Below are positions 1-7,484 of a DNA stretch of 15,376 nt, piece by piece (position 1 is the first letter of the stretch; each line of letters starts with the position of its first letter). The notes below the pieces were generated by a model. The model ran no database searches. It was given only the letters and a program-made list of their open reading frames with translations, and was not told the origin of the DNA. The stretch is from the NCBI GenBank assembly GCA_937870605.1, contig CALMZW010000239.1:1-15376 (forward strand), given 5' to 3'. The translations under genes were made by a program, and so were the position numbers. This DNA is from an uncultured Synergistaceae bacterium. GTDB taxonomy: Bacteria > Synergistota > Synergistia > Synergistales > Aminobacteriaceae.

Positions 1-1
1 A

Positions 2-892
2 AAATCGAGATTCCACGTCGTTTGGGACCCCTTCATCGGACCGAAACTCGCGTCGAATATCTTTATGGGACTTCTGGACGACCGATGGGGCAGGAAGGGC
101 GAGGGCGTGTCCACGGTTCGCATCGAAGTCGAAGGCCGGGGCATTTCGAAGGGCTGGACCCGATCGAACATGTTCTTCTCGGACAAGGACCTTGCGGCTG
201 AAAGCCTCACGGAGATTCAAACCTTGCTGAATATCATTTTTCTGAATCAGTTCAGCGATATTCGCCCTCTTGGGGTTCACCTCGATGTGGAGATGACGAA
301 ACGCCCCAAGGTGATGTTCATCGAAAGAATAGAAATCGACGAAAAAAAGTTTGTTCCCGGGCAGAAGGTTTCCGTACGCGTCACAATGCGTCCGTACAGG
401 GGAAAACAGGTTTCGAAGGAATTCTCTATAGTCATTCCGAAGAATGCAAACGGCGAGTGCGAAATACTCGTCCGGGGCGGCGGAATAGAGCCTCTGGAAC
501 AGGATGCGCTCGCGCAGGGCTGGAAAACAATAGAATCCTTTGCGCAAATGTTCCAGGAAATGAGCGCTCTGGAGAGAAACAATGAGGTCATTCTGGAACT
601 CAACTATGACAAAGACATCAAAACGGATGATAAGGAAAAGAAGACGCAGGGCGCGTCGAAAGAAGAACGGGAATTTCTGAGCGAAGTAAAAAAACGGCGC
701 CTGAAGGACGGCACCCTGCAAATATTCCTGACCGACTATGTCGTTGAAGGACTTCTGCGAAAGATGATCACGGTAAAGGGTTCGGAATCGACCAAGGAAA
801 CGGACGGCGAAAAAAACGTTGATGATGTCGAAGAAGAGGCGGACGATGACGACAGTGAAGACGGGACGTCTCATATCATTCGAAGGGATTGA
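2..892 (+). CDS. C-terminal part of a probable SpoIVB/S55-type peptidase-family protein (5' end outside window)
   Basis: The reading frame is open from base 2 with no start needed before the window edge, so this is a 3' fragment of about 296 codons. The visible part begins within a DPFIGPKLASN segment, continues through a mixed helix region, then a beta-rich stretch (PGQKVSVRV, MRPYRG, SIVIPK) that looks like an Ig-like sandwich. This layout resembles, from memory, the region after the peptidase domain in large SpoIVB S55-domain proteins of Synergistota and other diderms. The catalytic S55 domain (GMSGSP motif) and any signal peptide would lie upstream and cannot be checked. The protein ends in a very acidic, low-complexity tail (DDVEEEADDDDSEDG). 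The last 47 bases overlap tmk in another frame. Family assignment is inference; that a real gene is present is much more secure. Confidence 0.6.
   Translation, partial: KSRFHVVWDPFIGPKLASNIFMGLLDDRWGRKGEGVSTVRIEVEGRGISKGWTRSNMFFSDKDLAAESLTEIQTLLNIIFLNQFSDIRPLGVHLDVEMTKRPKVMFIERIEIDEKKFVPGQKVSVRVTMRPYRGKQVSKEFSIVIPKNANGECEILVRGGGIEPLEQDALAQGWKTIESFAQMFQEMSALERNNEVILELNYDKDIKTDDKEKKTQGASKEEREFLSEVKKRRLKDGTLQIFLTDYVVEGLLRKMITVKGSESTKETDGEKNVDDVEEEADDDDSEDGTSHIIRRD
833..839 (+). promoter_or_regulatory. Ribosome binding site for tmk, inside the upstream coding region
   Basis: GAAGAGG lies 6 bases before the ATG at 846. It is formed by the codons of the acidic tail of the preceding gene and supports 846 as the tmk start rather than the in-frame ATGs at 819-825, which would add an MMMSKKRRT leader made from the shifted acidic repeat. 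Confidence 0.6.
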
Positions 893-1478
893 CGGATGCG
901 GGAAATCGACGCAGGCGTCCCTTTTGATGCGCCGACTGGAAGCTCTGTACGGGAAGGATGCCGTTCTCCTCACGCACGAGCCCGGAGGCTGGTCGGGCGG
1001 CGAGGTTGTGCGGAACCTCCTCCTGCATGCGACGTCGATGTCTCCGCTCGGGGAACTGTTTCTCTTTGCAGCCGATCGCTGCGAGCACGTCCGAGAGGTG
1101 ATCCTGCCGGCGCTTTCGCGCGGCGTGTGGGTTCTGTGCGAACGCTTTCTCGATTCGACTGTCGCCTACCAGGTCTACGGAAGAGGACTCCCGCCCGATT
1201 ACGTCGCGACGATCGGGGCGTGGGCGAGCTTCCCTCAACCGGACCTGACGTTGTATTATGATATTTCGCTTGATCTGGCGATGGAACGAAGACGGAATCG
1301 CGCTCATGCGGATCGGTTTGAATCGGAACATCGCTCTTTCCTGGAACGTGCGAACGGAGGGTATCGGGAGCTTCAACTCCAATATCCGTCGAGAATAGTG
1401 CGCCTGGATGCATCCGCCGGCGTAACCGAGGTGGCCGAAATGACATGGCGTGCCGTATCGCAAAGGTTTCGCCTTTGA
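846..1478 (+). CDS. tmk: Thymidylate kinase
   Basis: Phosphorylates dTMP to dTDP with ATP in the cytoplasm, the last specific step of dTTP synthesis. The 210-residue product has the usual family length. Visible motifs: P-loop EGIDGCGKST (13-22), the EPGG loop (45-48), the FAADRCEHV helix (74-82), the dTMP-binding signature ERFLDSTVAYQ (99-109; the usual Asp of the DR pair is Glu, which the family tolerates), and a LID region with HADRFE followed by FLERANGGY. The start at 846 was chosen because the P-loop then sits close to the N-terminus and a GAAGAGG site lies 6 bases upstream. It overlaps the preceding gene by 47 bases, and its stop overlaps the start region of yaaR, which suggests translational coupling. 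Confidence 0.95.
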   Translation: MTTVKTGRLISFEGIDGCGKSTQASLLMRRLEALYGKDAVLLTHEPGGWSGGEVVRNLLLHATSMSPLGELFLFAADRCEHVREVILPALSRGVWVLCERFLDSTVAYQVYGRGLPPDYVATIGAWASFPQPDLTLYYDISLDLAMERRRNRAHADRFESEHRSFLERANGGYRELQLQYPSRIVRLDASAGVTEVAEMTWRAVSQRFRL

Positions 1479-1903
1479 AGGTCGTTCGAAAGAAAGAAGA
1501 AGGGCTTGGACCCTCGGGAACAGGCGAATATCTTCGAACACGCATCCCGCAAAGAGAGGGCGGGGCCGTTTCTTTCGACTCCCTCCTTTCGGATATGGAA
1601 ATCCGTGTTCTCATGGAACGACTGGAACAAACGACGAGAAGGCTGACGCTCTTCCCCGCCGAGACCATCTTCGAAGAGTATAAGCTCATCGTATCTGAAT
1701 GTCTGAGGAGAGTTCTCTCGTCGATGAAGGTCCGAAAGGACCTTCGCTGGCGAAAAGCGGACAAAAACCTTCTTGTGACGATCAGCAAAACGGAAGGGGC
1801 GCTTGCCGAACTGGAAACGATCATCCAGCGCGAAGGAGACCGGACCAGAGCTCTCCGCGTGATGGAGGAGATCAAGGGATGCCTCCTGTCCCTCCTGTTA
1901 TGA
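1445..1903 (+). CDS. yaaR: YaaR-family (DUF327) protein
   Basis: A 152-residue, helix-rich, charged protein without cysteine clusters or membrane segments. I assign it to YaaR/DUF327 from its length, its composition (EYKLIVSECLRRVLSS; KADKNLLVTISK; final EEIKGCLLSLLL) and above all its place between tmk and holB, where B. subtilis yaaR lies. The family has no established biochemical role. ATG 1445 has GAGGTGG ten bases upstream. An alternative is TTG 1475, fused to the tmk stop (TTGA) with AAAGG eight bases upstream, which would give MKVVRKKEEG as N-terminus and a 142-residue protein, closer to B. subtilis YaaR. I cannot decide between them. Its end overlaps holB. Confidence 0.75.
   Translation: MACRIAKVSPLKVVRKKEEGLGPSGTGEYLRTRIPQREGGAVSFDSLLSDMEIRVLMERLEQTTRRLTLFPAETIFEEYKLIVSECLRRVLSSMKVRKDLRWRKADKNLLVTISKTEGALAELETIIQREGDRTRALRVMEEIKGCLLSLLL
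1864..1870 (+). promoter_or_regulatory. Strong ribosome binding site deciding the holB start
   Basis: GGAGGAG is 8 bases before ATG 1879. The other in-frame candidate, ATG 1900 (ATGA overlap with the yaaR stop), has only a pyrimidine-rich stretch before it, so 1879 is preferred. Confidence 0.6.
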
Positions 1904-2649
1904 AAGAAAACACTTCCTGGAGTATGTTGCATTCGCTTTTCGACTCCGGCGGAATGCCGCAGAGTTGCGCTGTCGTAGCGGAGCTCGGGATGCACGAGTC
2001 GATTGCACATGCGTTGGCGAAACGGGTGTTGTGTTTTCACGGCGCGGGTGACGACGCGTGCGCCGGGTGCGCAAGCTGGACGGAAACGGGAGAACACCCC
2101 GATCTGATCCTCTCCGGAGCACCGGGTGAGAGCCCACGGATAGACAGATGTCGCGAAATGATAGAAGAGTTGTCTCTCAGGCCGGTGGCTTCGCCGCGCC
2201 GCTTCGCCGTCTTCTTCGGCTCCGAGGGAATGTCCCCGGGGGCGGCGAACTGTCTTTTAAAAACGCTCGAAGAACCGCCCTCGTATGCGCATATTCTTTT
2301 GCTTCTTGAAACGAACACGCTTCTTCCGACACTCAAAAGCCGCTGCTGGTTTCGAGTGATTCCGGAGTCTGATGTGTCGAAGCCCAGGAGGCTCCCCGGT
2401 TCCGATCCGGAGTGGATCGAATGGATCGGAACCGCGTCGAAGGGAAGTCCGGAGAGCGTGTGTGCAGATCTCCGGGACTGGTGTTCGTGGGCGTGTGAGA
2501 CAGGAAATATGCCCCTTGCGGAAAAGCTCGATCGGCTTCGTATGGTGTTCCGGGAGAAACGGCTCTCGTTGGCCATGTCGATCGATGCCGTCATTTTGGT
2601 GGTACGGGAGGAGGTTCCCTTTGAGCAAATATTTGGTGCTCTTCGGTAA
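1879..2649 (+). CDS. holB: DNA polymerase III delta-prime subunit (clamp loader), short form
   Basis: Stator subunit of the clamp loader that places the beta sliding clamp on primed DNA. The 256-residue product contains the family box LKTLEEPP (127-134) and NTLLPTLKSRCWF (146-158, with the SRC motif). As in other delta-prime proteins the P-loop is absent (AELGMHESIAHALAKRVLC at the equivalent position). The zinc module keeps three cysteines with E. coli-like spacing (C52, C61, C64), but the fourth position is Trp67. At 256 residues it is clearly shorter than E. coli delta-prime (334), so the C-terminal oligomerisation domain is reduced. The gene overlaps yaaR upstream by 25 bases and ricT downstream by 29, and its place between yaaR and ricT matches B. 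subtilis. Confidence 0.88.
   Translation: MPPVPPVMKENTSWSMLHSLFDSGGMPQSCAVVAELGMHESIAHALAKRVLCFHGAGDDACAGCASWTETGEHPDLILSGAPGESPRIDRCREMIEELSLRPVASPRRFAVFFGSEGMSPGAANCLLKTLEEPPSYAHILLLLETNTLLPTLKSRCWFRVIPESDVSKPRRLPGSDPEWIEWIGTASKGSPESVCADLRDWCSWACETGNMPLAEKLDRLRMVFREKRLSLAMSIDAVILVVREEVPFEQIFGALR
2606..2614 (+). promoter_or_regulatory. Very strong ribosome binding site setting the TTG start of ricT
   Basis: GGGAGGAGG lies six bases before TTG 2621, within the end of holB. It is the best SD match in the window and sets the ricT start, because no ATG with a comparable site precedes the conserved region. Confidence 0.7.
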
Positions 2650-3943
2650 GCCGAGATACCTCGGTATTATGGAGATTTTTGATCTCCCCGTGCAACGGGG
2701 AGAGTGGATCCTTATAGAGACGACCAGAGGCGTGGAAATCGGACTCGTGGGAGGAGAACTCTCCGGAGAGCAGGAAGAACGGTATCGTTCTTCCTGTCTT
2801 GAAGAGTCGGACGAAGGACAACCCAAGGGTGGAGAACCAACGTTGCAGAATGTCGTCTTCAAAAGCCGCGCGTCTTCCGAGGATTTGAATATCCGTTCGC
2901 AGGCGCTTGACGAAGAGCAGCATGTCCTTATCAATGCAAGGGAGATTCTGAAGGGGCACAATCTGCCGATGAAGCTCGTGGATGTCGAGTATCTCCTTGA
3001 CAGAAAGAAACTCTTTTTCTACTTCACTTCCGAACAACGCGTCGATTTTCGTGCGTACGTCCGCGACCTCGCGCGCGAATTCAAAACGAGGATCGAGCTC
3101 CGTCAAATAGGCGTCCGGGACGAGGCGAAGTCCGTCAAGGGAATCTCTCCGTGTGGGCGGGAATGTTGCTGCAGCTACTGGCTCCATCGTTTCACCCCCA
3201 TTTGCATCAGAATGGTCAAGGAGCAGAACCTCGCCTTGAACCCCACAAAGATCTCGGGAATCTGCGGTCGTCTCATGTGTTGCATGTCGTTTGAGCATGA
3301 AATGTACACGCAACTCTGGAAGAATCTTCCGAATCCGGGATCCAAAGTGAAGGGGCCGATGGGGAATTTTCTTCTTCTCGGTATCGATCTGAAAGCGGCA
3401 GGAGTTCGGATCCGATGCCCGGACGGAAAGGAAATTCTCGTTTCTGTCGCAGACTTCGAGGAATTCCGCAGTACTGTCCTGCGCGGCGAGGAATGGCGAC
3501 AGGATGAGACGGCGAAACCGCAAAGGTCGTCCCGATCTCACCCACCCGTGAAGCCGCATGCGTCGCAGCGAAGCGAAATCCCTTCGCATCACGAGGAGCA
3601 AAAAAATGAGACGAGATCTCCGGACGTTGCGGAAAAGGCAGTCCCGCCGGAACCGGTGCGACAGAAACGCCCGCATGTTCCGGGCGACCAGGGGAAGAAG
3701 GGACAGGAACGAAAAGGACCGGCGGGAGATCCGCCTGTTCGTCCGCAAGCCGTTCGTGTGGAGTCCTCTGTCCCGGATGGGGAAAAAAACGGGGATCAGA
3801 AGCGACCGCCTCGAAAGAGAAAGCGGCGCAAGCGACGTGTCCCGCAGGATCCGTCGGGAACCGGAAAGAACACGGGAACACAGTCGCCTTCCGGAGAGAA
3901 ACGCGTGAACCCCGAATCTCCCGGAGCTTTGCCGAAGACGTAA
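2621..3943 (+). CDS. ricT: PSP1-domain protein RicT/YaaT with long basic tail
   Basis: The 440-residue product starts at TTG (MSKYLVLFGKPRYLG). Residues 1 to about 288 match the PSP1/RicT family: an N-terminal RGEWILIETTRGVEIG strand pair, then helices, then a cysteine-rich core. Cysteines are at 178, 182-184, 195, 215, 220 and 221 (PCGRECCCSYW, ICGRLMCCMSFE). In B. subtilis, RicT forms a complex with RicA (YmcA) and RicF (YlbF) that carries [4Fe-4S] clusters and helps RNase Y mature operon mRNAs; neither partner gene is in this window. Residues from about 289 to 440 are a proline-, lysine- and arginine-rich low-complexity tail absent from the roughly 275-residue B. subtilis protein, including nine basic residues in a row (398-406). 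The tail is probably disordered and may bind nucleic acid (inference). It overlaps holB by 29 bases and lies 21 bases before ftsY. Confidence 0.88.
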   Translation: MSKYLVLFGKPRYLGIMEIFDLPVQRGEWILIETTRGVEIGLVGGELSGEQEERYRSSCLEESDEGQPKGGEPTLQNVVFKSRASSEDLNIRSQALDEEQHVLINAREILKGHNLPMKLVDVEYLLDRKKLFFYFTSEQRVDFRAYVRDLAREFKTRIELRQIGVRDEAKSVKGISPCGRECCCSYWLHRFTPICIRMVKEQNLALNPTKISGICGRLMCCMSFEHEMYTQLWKNLPNPGSKVKGPMGNFLLLGIDLKAAGVRIRCPDGKEILVSVADFEEFRSTVLRGEEWRQDETAKPQRSSRSHPPVKPHASQRSEIPSHHEEQKNETRSPDVAEKAVPPEPVRQKRPHVPGDQGKKGQERKGPAGDPPVRPQAVRVESSVPDGEKNGDQKRPPRKRKRRKRRVPQDPSGTGKNTGTQSPSGEKRVNPESPGALPKT

Positions 3944-3964
3944 ACGAGAAAGGAAGGATAGCTT

Positions 3965-4897
3965 TTGGCCTTATTCGAGCGGTTGCGAAAAAGCCTTCAG
4001 GGCGTACGGGAACGCTGGAGCGGAGGAATCAGTTCTCTCTTCAGCCGGTCGGATCTCGATGAGTCCTTCTGGGAAAACCTCGAGGAACTGCTTGTTTGTG
4101 GAGATGTAGGCGTCGACCTCGCCGTTTCCATGTGCGAAACGCTCCGGTCGCTTGCGAGAAAAAACGGAATCAGAACTGCGGAAGCCCTGCACGCCGGGTT
4201 CGTTTCGCTCGTCGTTCAACAACTGATGGAGGTCCCCTTAATGGGAACTCCGCTTGCCGGCGAAGGAAAGATGAAAGTCGTGCTCGTAATCGGCGTCAAC
4301 GGAAGCGGCAAGACGACCTCTATCGGCAAGATCGGAGCCCAGCTGTCGGAACAGGGGGCGAAGGTGCTCTTTGCGGCTGCGGATACATTCCGCGCGGCTG
4401 CAATCGAACAACTGCAGGTATGGGGAGAACGGACGGGCATTCGGGTCATTGCGCAACAGAAGGGGAGCGATCCCGCCGCTGTGGCTTTCGATGCCGTACG
4501 GGCCGGAAGAGCCATGGGGGCCGACTTCGTTCTTATCGATACGGCAGGGCGTCTCCATTCCAAGCATAACCTCATGGAAGAACTGAAAAAAGTCTATACC
4601 GTGCTTTCTCGTGAAATCTCCGGGGAGCAGCTCGAAGTCCTTCTGGTACTGGACGCGGTGACGGGACAAAACGGTCTTGCGCAGGCGGAGATCTTTGGAC
4701 ACGCAATGCCGTTGAACGGAGTCGTGTTGACAAAGTACGACAGCACGGCAAAAGGCGGGATTATCCTGGCGATCGCCTCGAAGCTCAAGGTTCCCGTTCG
4801 GTACATCGGCGTGGGGGAAGGCGTATCGGACCTGCGTCCCTTCTCGCCTGAAGAATTCGTTCACGCGTTGCTGGGAAATGAACACACAGAAGGCTGA
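3965..4897 (+). CDS. ftsY: Signal recognition particle receptor FtsY
   Basis: SRP-receptor GTPase that works with Ffh to deliver nascent membrane proteins to the Sec translocon. The 310-residue protein has a short N-terminal region without the long acidic A domain of E. coli FtsY, then the N domain (LFSRSDLDESFWENLEELL, about 25-43) and the G domain: GVNGSGKTT (110-118), DTFRAAA (140-146), DTAGRLH (192-198), TKYDSTAKGG (256-265), and the closing IGVGEGVSDLRPF. TTG 3965 is chosen because AGGAAGG lies seven bases upstream and the next residues (ALFERLRKSL) form the usual amphipathic start helix. The last 20 bases overlap the next gene. Confidence 0.96.
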   Translation: MALFERLRKSLQGVRERWSGGISSLFSRSDLDESFWENLEELLVCGDVGVDLAVSMCETLRSLARKNGIRTAEALHAGFVSLVVQQLMEVPLMGTPLAGEGKMKVVLVIGVNGSGKTTSIGKIGAQLSEQGAKVLFAAADTFRAAAIEQLQVWGERTGIRVIAQQKGSDPAAVAFDAVRAGRAMGADFVLIDTAGRLHSKHNLMEELKKVYTVLSREISGEQLEVLLVLDAVTGQNGLAQAEIFGHAMPLNGVVLTKYDSTAKGGIILAIASKLKVPVRYIGVGEGVSDLRPFSPEEFVHALLGNEHTEG

Positions 4898-5633
4898 TCA
4901 TCTCCTGGAAAGCCTGACATTACACAGCCCGGTTTCGCTCCTGTTGCGGGTGCTTTGCGCCATCAGCTGCGATGTCGTCTGGCTTGACGGGGATGCCGGC
5001 GCTTTTTCCATGGAACGAGAACAGATATTCGCCCTGCTTGAGCGACGAGGGGGGGATATGGCGATCCGGGATGTTCCGTCTCTCGTTCCGTCCGGACATA
5101 ACGACACGGTGCGGCAAATGGGGGAAAGCACGTCCGTGTTATGCATATCTTCCGAGGGGACCCGCGTTACAACGCTTGCGAAAATTCGCTTCCGACAGGA
5201 CGAAGGCGTCTATCCTCTTTGGTGGGAGATCCCACTTCCGCTTGTGCGGTATGACGGGAAAAATGTGGCATGCAACAAAGAGGGTCGGAAACGATTTGGA
5301 TCCCGCCCTTTCGTTGCTCCTGCCGAGGAAGGGGACATCCCCGGCGAGTATTTCGCCCGTTCCGCGACGAACGATTCCGTTGTTTTCGTCTTGCGACTTC
5401 TGGAAGCGGAGTACTATACGATAGAGGACGTTACGGAGGACATGAAACGGGCGGACGACATTCTCTGGTGGGCTTCCGTCGGAAAAGCGCTTTGCCTTCG
5501 AATGACGGAAAACGGGAGCACAGTCGAGCGGGTCTTGGAAAACGGAGACGTTTCCGCGGGAGACATTCCGTGCGTATGGGAGGACAAAGTTGTGGGGTAC
5601 CTGAAAATCGGGGAGAAACGCAAACGAAAATGA
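4878..5633 (+). CDS. Uncharacterised protein with a PAS-like segment
   Basis: I do not recognise this 251-residue protein as a named family. No signal peptide or membrane helix is visible. The middle resembles a PAS domain: PLPLVRYDGKNVACNKEGRKRFG (about 119-141, split by the usual strand-loop-helix pattern with Asn133 and a terminal FG), a strand FVLRLLEAEYYTIEDVTE (about 160-177), and the linker DVTEDMKRADD that recalls the DITE-type cap ending many PAS domains. The first 100 residues are helix and strand without a clear match, and the C-terminus is basic (GEKRKRK). No kinase, cyclase or DNA-binding output domain is attached. It overlaps ftsY by 20 bases and the DUF4416 gene by an ATGA, so it is probably translated from the same message. 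The start has only a weak GGGAA just upstream. Confidence 0.7.
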   Translation: MNTQKADHLLESLTLHSPVSLLLRVLCAISCDVVWLDGDAGAFSMEREQIFALLERRGGDMAIRDVPSLVPSGHNDTVRQMGESTSVLCISSEGTRVTTLAKIRFRQDEGVYPLWWEIPLPLVRYDGKNVACNKEGRKRFGSRPFVAPAEEGDIPGEYFARSATNDSVVFVLRLLEAEYYTIEDVTEDMKRADDILWWASVGKALCLRMTENGSTVERVLENGDVSAGDIPCVWEDKVVGYLKIGEKRKRK

Positions 5634-6148
5634 TTATTGCGCCGGTGACGCTCGTATGCGGCGTGCTGCATCCGAACGAAGAATGGTTTCTCTGGTCGAA
5701 GGAAGAACTCGAAGCCGCGATCGGACGCGTGTCTTTCTTCAGCGAGACGTCCCCTTTTTCCCTGACCCACTATTACGACGAAATCTCCCCGACCCTCTTC
5801 CGGACCTTTGTCTGTTTTGAAGGCTTCTATTCCGCCGGAGATCTGCCCGATCTGAAAATGACGACATGCGCCATCGAGCGCAAGAGCCGGACGCCCCGAT
5901 GCGTTAATCTCGATCCGGGGTATGTCAACGGTTCCAGGCTTGTTCTCGCATCAACGAAGGATCACGCGCACCGGATTTATCTCAGGGACGGAATCTTTGC
6001 GGAGGTTACCCTCCGGTATCGTTTCAAAAAATGGGTTTCGTTCGATTATACGTTTCCCGATTTCGCAAGCGGGATGTACGATACGTTTCTTGAAAAGGCA
6101 CGGAAACAATGGCTCCGTGATTCCCGGAACTGGAGGTCCGAACGATGA
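5630..6148 (+). CDS. DUF4416 family protein
   Basis: A 172-residue protein of unknown function whose sequence fits DUF4416. Recognisable parts are VCFEGFYSAGDLPDLK, then the most conserved core RCVNLDPGYVNGSRLVLAST (about residues 86-105) followed by KDHAHRIYL, FAEVTLRY and FDYTFPDF. The family occurs in anaerobic diderms and is small, soluble and uncharacterised; the DPGY and KDxxHRIYL residues suggest a binding pocket, but no function is established. ATG 5630 overlaps the previous stop as ATGA, and the gene's own stop overlaps the purB start in the same way, so it is probably coupled to both. A longer frame reaches back to 5270, but that would run inside the upstream gene and has no similarity support. 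Confidence 0.82.
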   Translation: MIIAPVTLVCGVLHPNEEWFLWSKEELEAAIGRVSFFSETSPFSLTHYYDEISPTLFRTFVCFEGFYSAGDLPDLKMTTCAIERKSRTPRCVNLDPGYVNGSRLVLASTKDHAHRIYLRDGIFAEVTLRYRFKKWVSFDYTFPDFASGMYDTFLEKARKQWLRDSRNWRSER

Positions 6149-7440
6149 TTGAACGGTATCAATCGAAGAAAATGCAGTTCGTGTGGAGCGAGCAGCACAA
6201 ATATGAAACGTGGCTGGCGGTCGAACTGGCCGTCTGCCGGGCCTGGTCCGAAATGGGCGTCATATCGGGAGAAGATCTCGAATCGATCGAAAAGAACGCC
6301 GGATTCGATATCTCCCGCATTGAAGAGATCGAGAGAAACGTTCACCACGACGTTATTGCCTTCGTCTCCTCCGTCGCCGAAAAGATTGGCGATGCCGGCA
6401 GACTTGTTCACCTCGGTCTGACGAGCAGCGATGTCATCGATACCGCCTCCTCTCTGATCCTCATTGAGGCGTTGGATGTTATCGACGAAGAGCTTCAGGA
6501 ACTGATGCGCATCGTTCTGGAAAAGGCGCAGGCGTATAAGTTCACGCCGTGCGTCGGCAGAACGCATGGTGTTCACGCGGAACCGACTACGTTCGGTCTG
6601 AAACTTTTGAACTGGTACGCGGAACTGGAACGGGACAGAGAACGCATCCTTTTCGCCAGGCGGCAGATTTCCTGCGGAAAGATCTCCGGAGCCGTCGGAA
6701 CGTACGCGCATTGTCCTCCGTCCATCGAAACCCGCGTTTGCGAAATTCTGCGATTGGTTCCGGCGAAAATATCGAATCAGATTCTTCAGCGGGATCGCCA
6801 TGCCGGAGTGCTTACGGCGATCGCCCTGCTTGGCGGAGCGCTCGAACGAATGGCCGTGGAAATCCGCCACCTTCAGCGTACGGAGGTACTGGAAGCGGCG
6901 GAGCCCTTCGGAAAGAGCCAGAAGGGGTCTTCCGCCATGCCTCATAAGAGAAACCCGATTCTGTGCGAGCGTGTCTCCGGGATGTCCCGGCTGCTTCGCG
7001 GATATGCCTCGACGGCTCTGGAAAACATCGCGCTCTGGCACGAACGCGATATCAGCCATTCGTCGGTCGAGCGCGTGATCTGGCCGGATGCGTTTCATAT
7101 CGCTGCGTATATGCTCGAAACGATGCATCGCATTGTCTCCGGGCTTGCGGTTTCTCCGGATGCCATGAAGACGAACCTCGACAAGACGCGCGGGCTCGTT
7201 TTCAGCCAGAGAGTCCTGTTGGGCCTTGTCGAGAGGCATGGAGTGGCGCGGGAAGAAGCGTATTCGATCGTTCAGGATAACGCGATGCAGTGTTGGGATG
7301 GAGTCGGGTCGCTCGAAGAGCTGCTTTCGAAAGATCCCCGTGTTTCGGAGAGGATCAGCAGAGAAGAGCTTCACAAACTCTTTGATCTTGAGATGTACTA
7401 TGCGCATGTAAACGAGATATTCGAACGTTTCACTTCCTGA
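6145..7440 (+). CDS. purB: Adenylosuccinate lyase
   Basis: Catalyses two fumarate-releasing steps of purine synthesis: SAICAR to AICAR, and adenylosuccinate to AMP. At 431 residues it matches the compact form found in B. subtilis. Visible active-site elements: HHDVIAF (67-73, His68), GLTSSDVIDT (91-100), GRTHGVHAEP (138-147, His141), and the fumarase/aspartase superfamily signature GSSAMPHKRNPI (261-272) carrying the catalytic serine. The start at 6145 has GGAGG eight bases upstream and overlaps the DUF4416 stop as ATGA. No purine riboswitch or other pur gene lies nearby; expression seems to depend on the upstream operon. Confidence 0.97.
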   Translation: MIERYQSKKMQFVWSEQHKYETWLAVELAVCRAWSEMGVISGEDLESIEKNAGFDISRIEEIERNVHHDVIAFVSSVAEKIGDAGRLVHLGLTSSDVIDTASSLILIEALDVIDEELQELMRIVLEKAQAYKFTPCVGRTHGVHAEPTTFGLKLLNWYAELERDRERILFARRQISCGKISGAVGTYAHCPPSIETRVCEILRLVPAKISNQILQRDRHAGVLTAIALLGGALERMAVEIRHLQRTEVLEAAEPFGKSQKGSSAMPHKRNPILCERVSGMSRLLRGYASTALENIALWHERDISHSSVERVIWPDAFHIAAYMLETMHRIVSGLAVSPDAMKTNLDKTRGLVFSQRVLLGLVERHGVAREEAYSIVQDNAMQCWDGVGSLEELLSKDPRVSERISREELHKLFDLEMYYAHVNEIFERFTS

Positions 7441-7484
7441 GCAATTCGAAATCACGTATCGACACAAGAACGGAGGAATAGGTG

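Noticed and set aside
819..845. Earlier tmk start giving an MMMSKKRRT leader
   Set aside because: The leader is a frame-shifted reading of the upstream acidic repeat and lacks a ribosome site, while ATG 846 has one at good spacing.
1699..1878. Longer holB start at 1699
   Set aside because: The added 60 residues lie inside yaaR in another frame and have no similarity to delta-prime; the strong ribosome site supports 1879.
970..2097. 375-codon minus-strand frame across tmk, yaaR and holB
   Set aside because: It crosses three well-supported plus-strand genes and has shadow-like composition.
6046..7467. 473-codon open frame opposite purB
   Set aside because: Shadow of purB: arginine/histidine-rich translation without recognisable domains, while the plus strand encodes a full adenylosuccinate lyase.
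7441..7484. Possible promoter or riboswitch between purB and glpX
   Set aside because: The 44-base gap holds only the glpX ribosome site; no hairpin or promoter boxes are visible.
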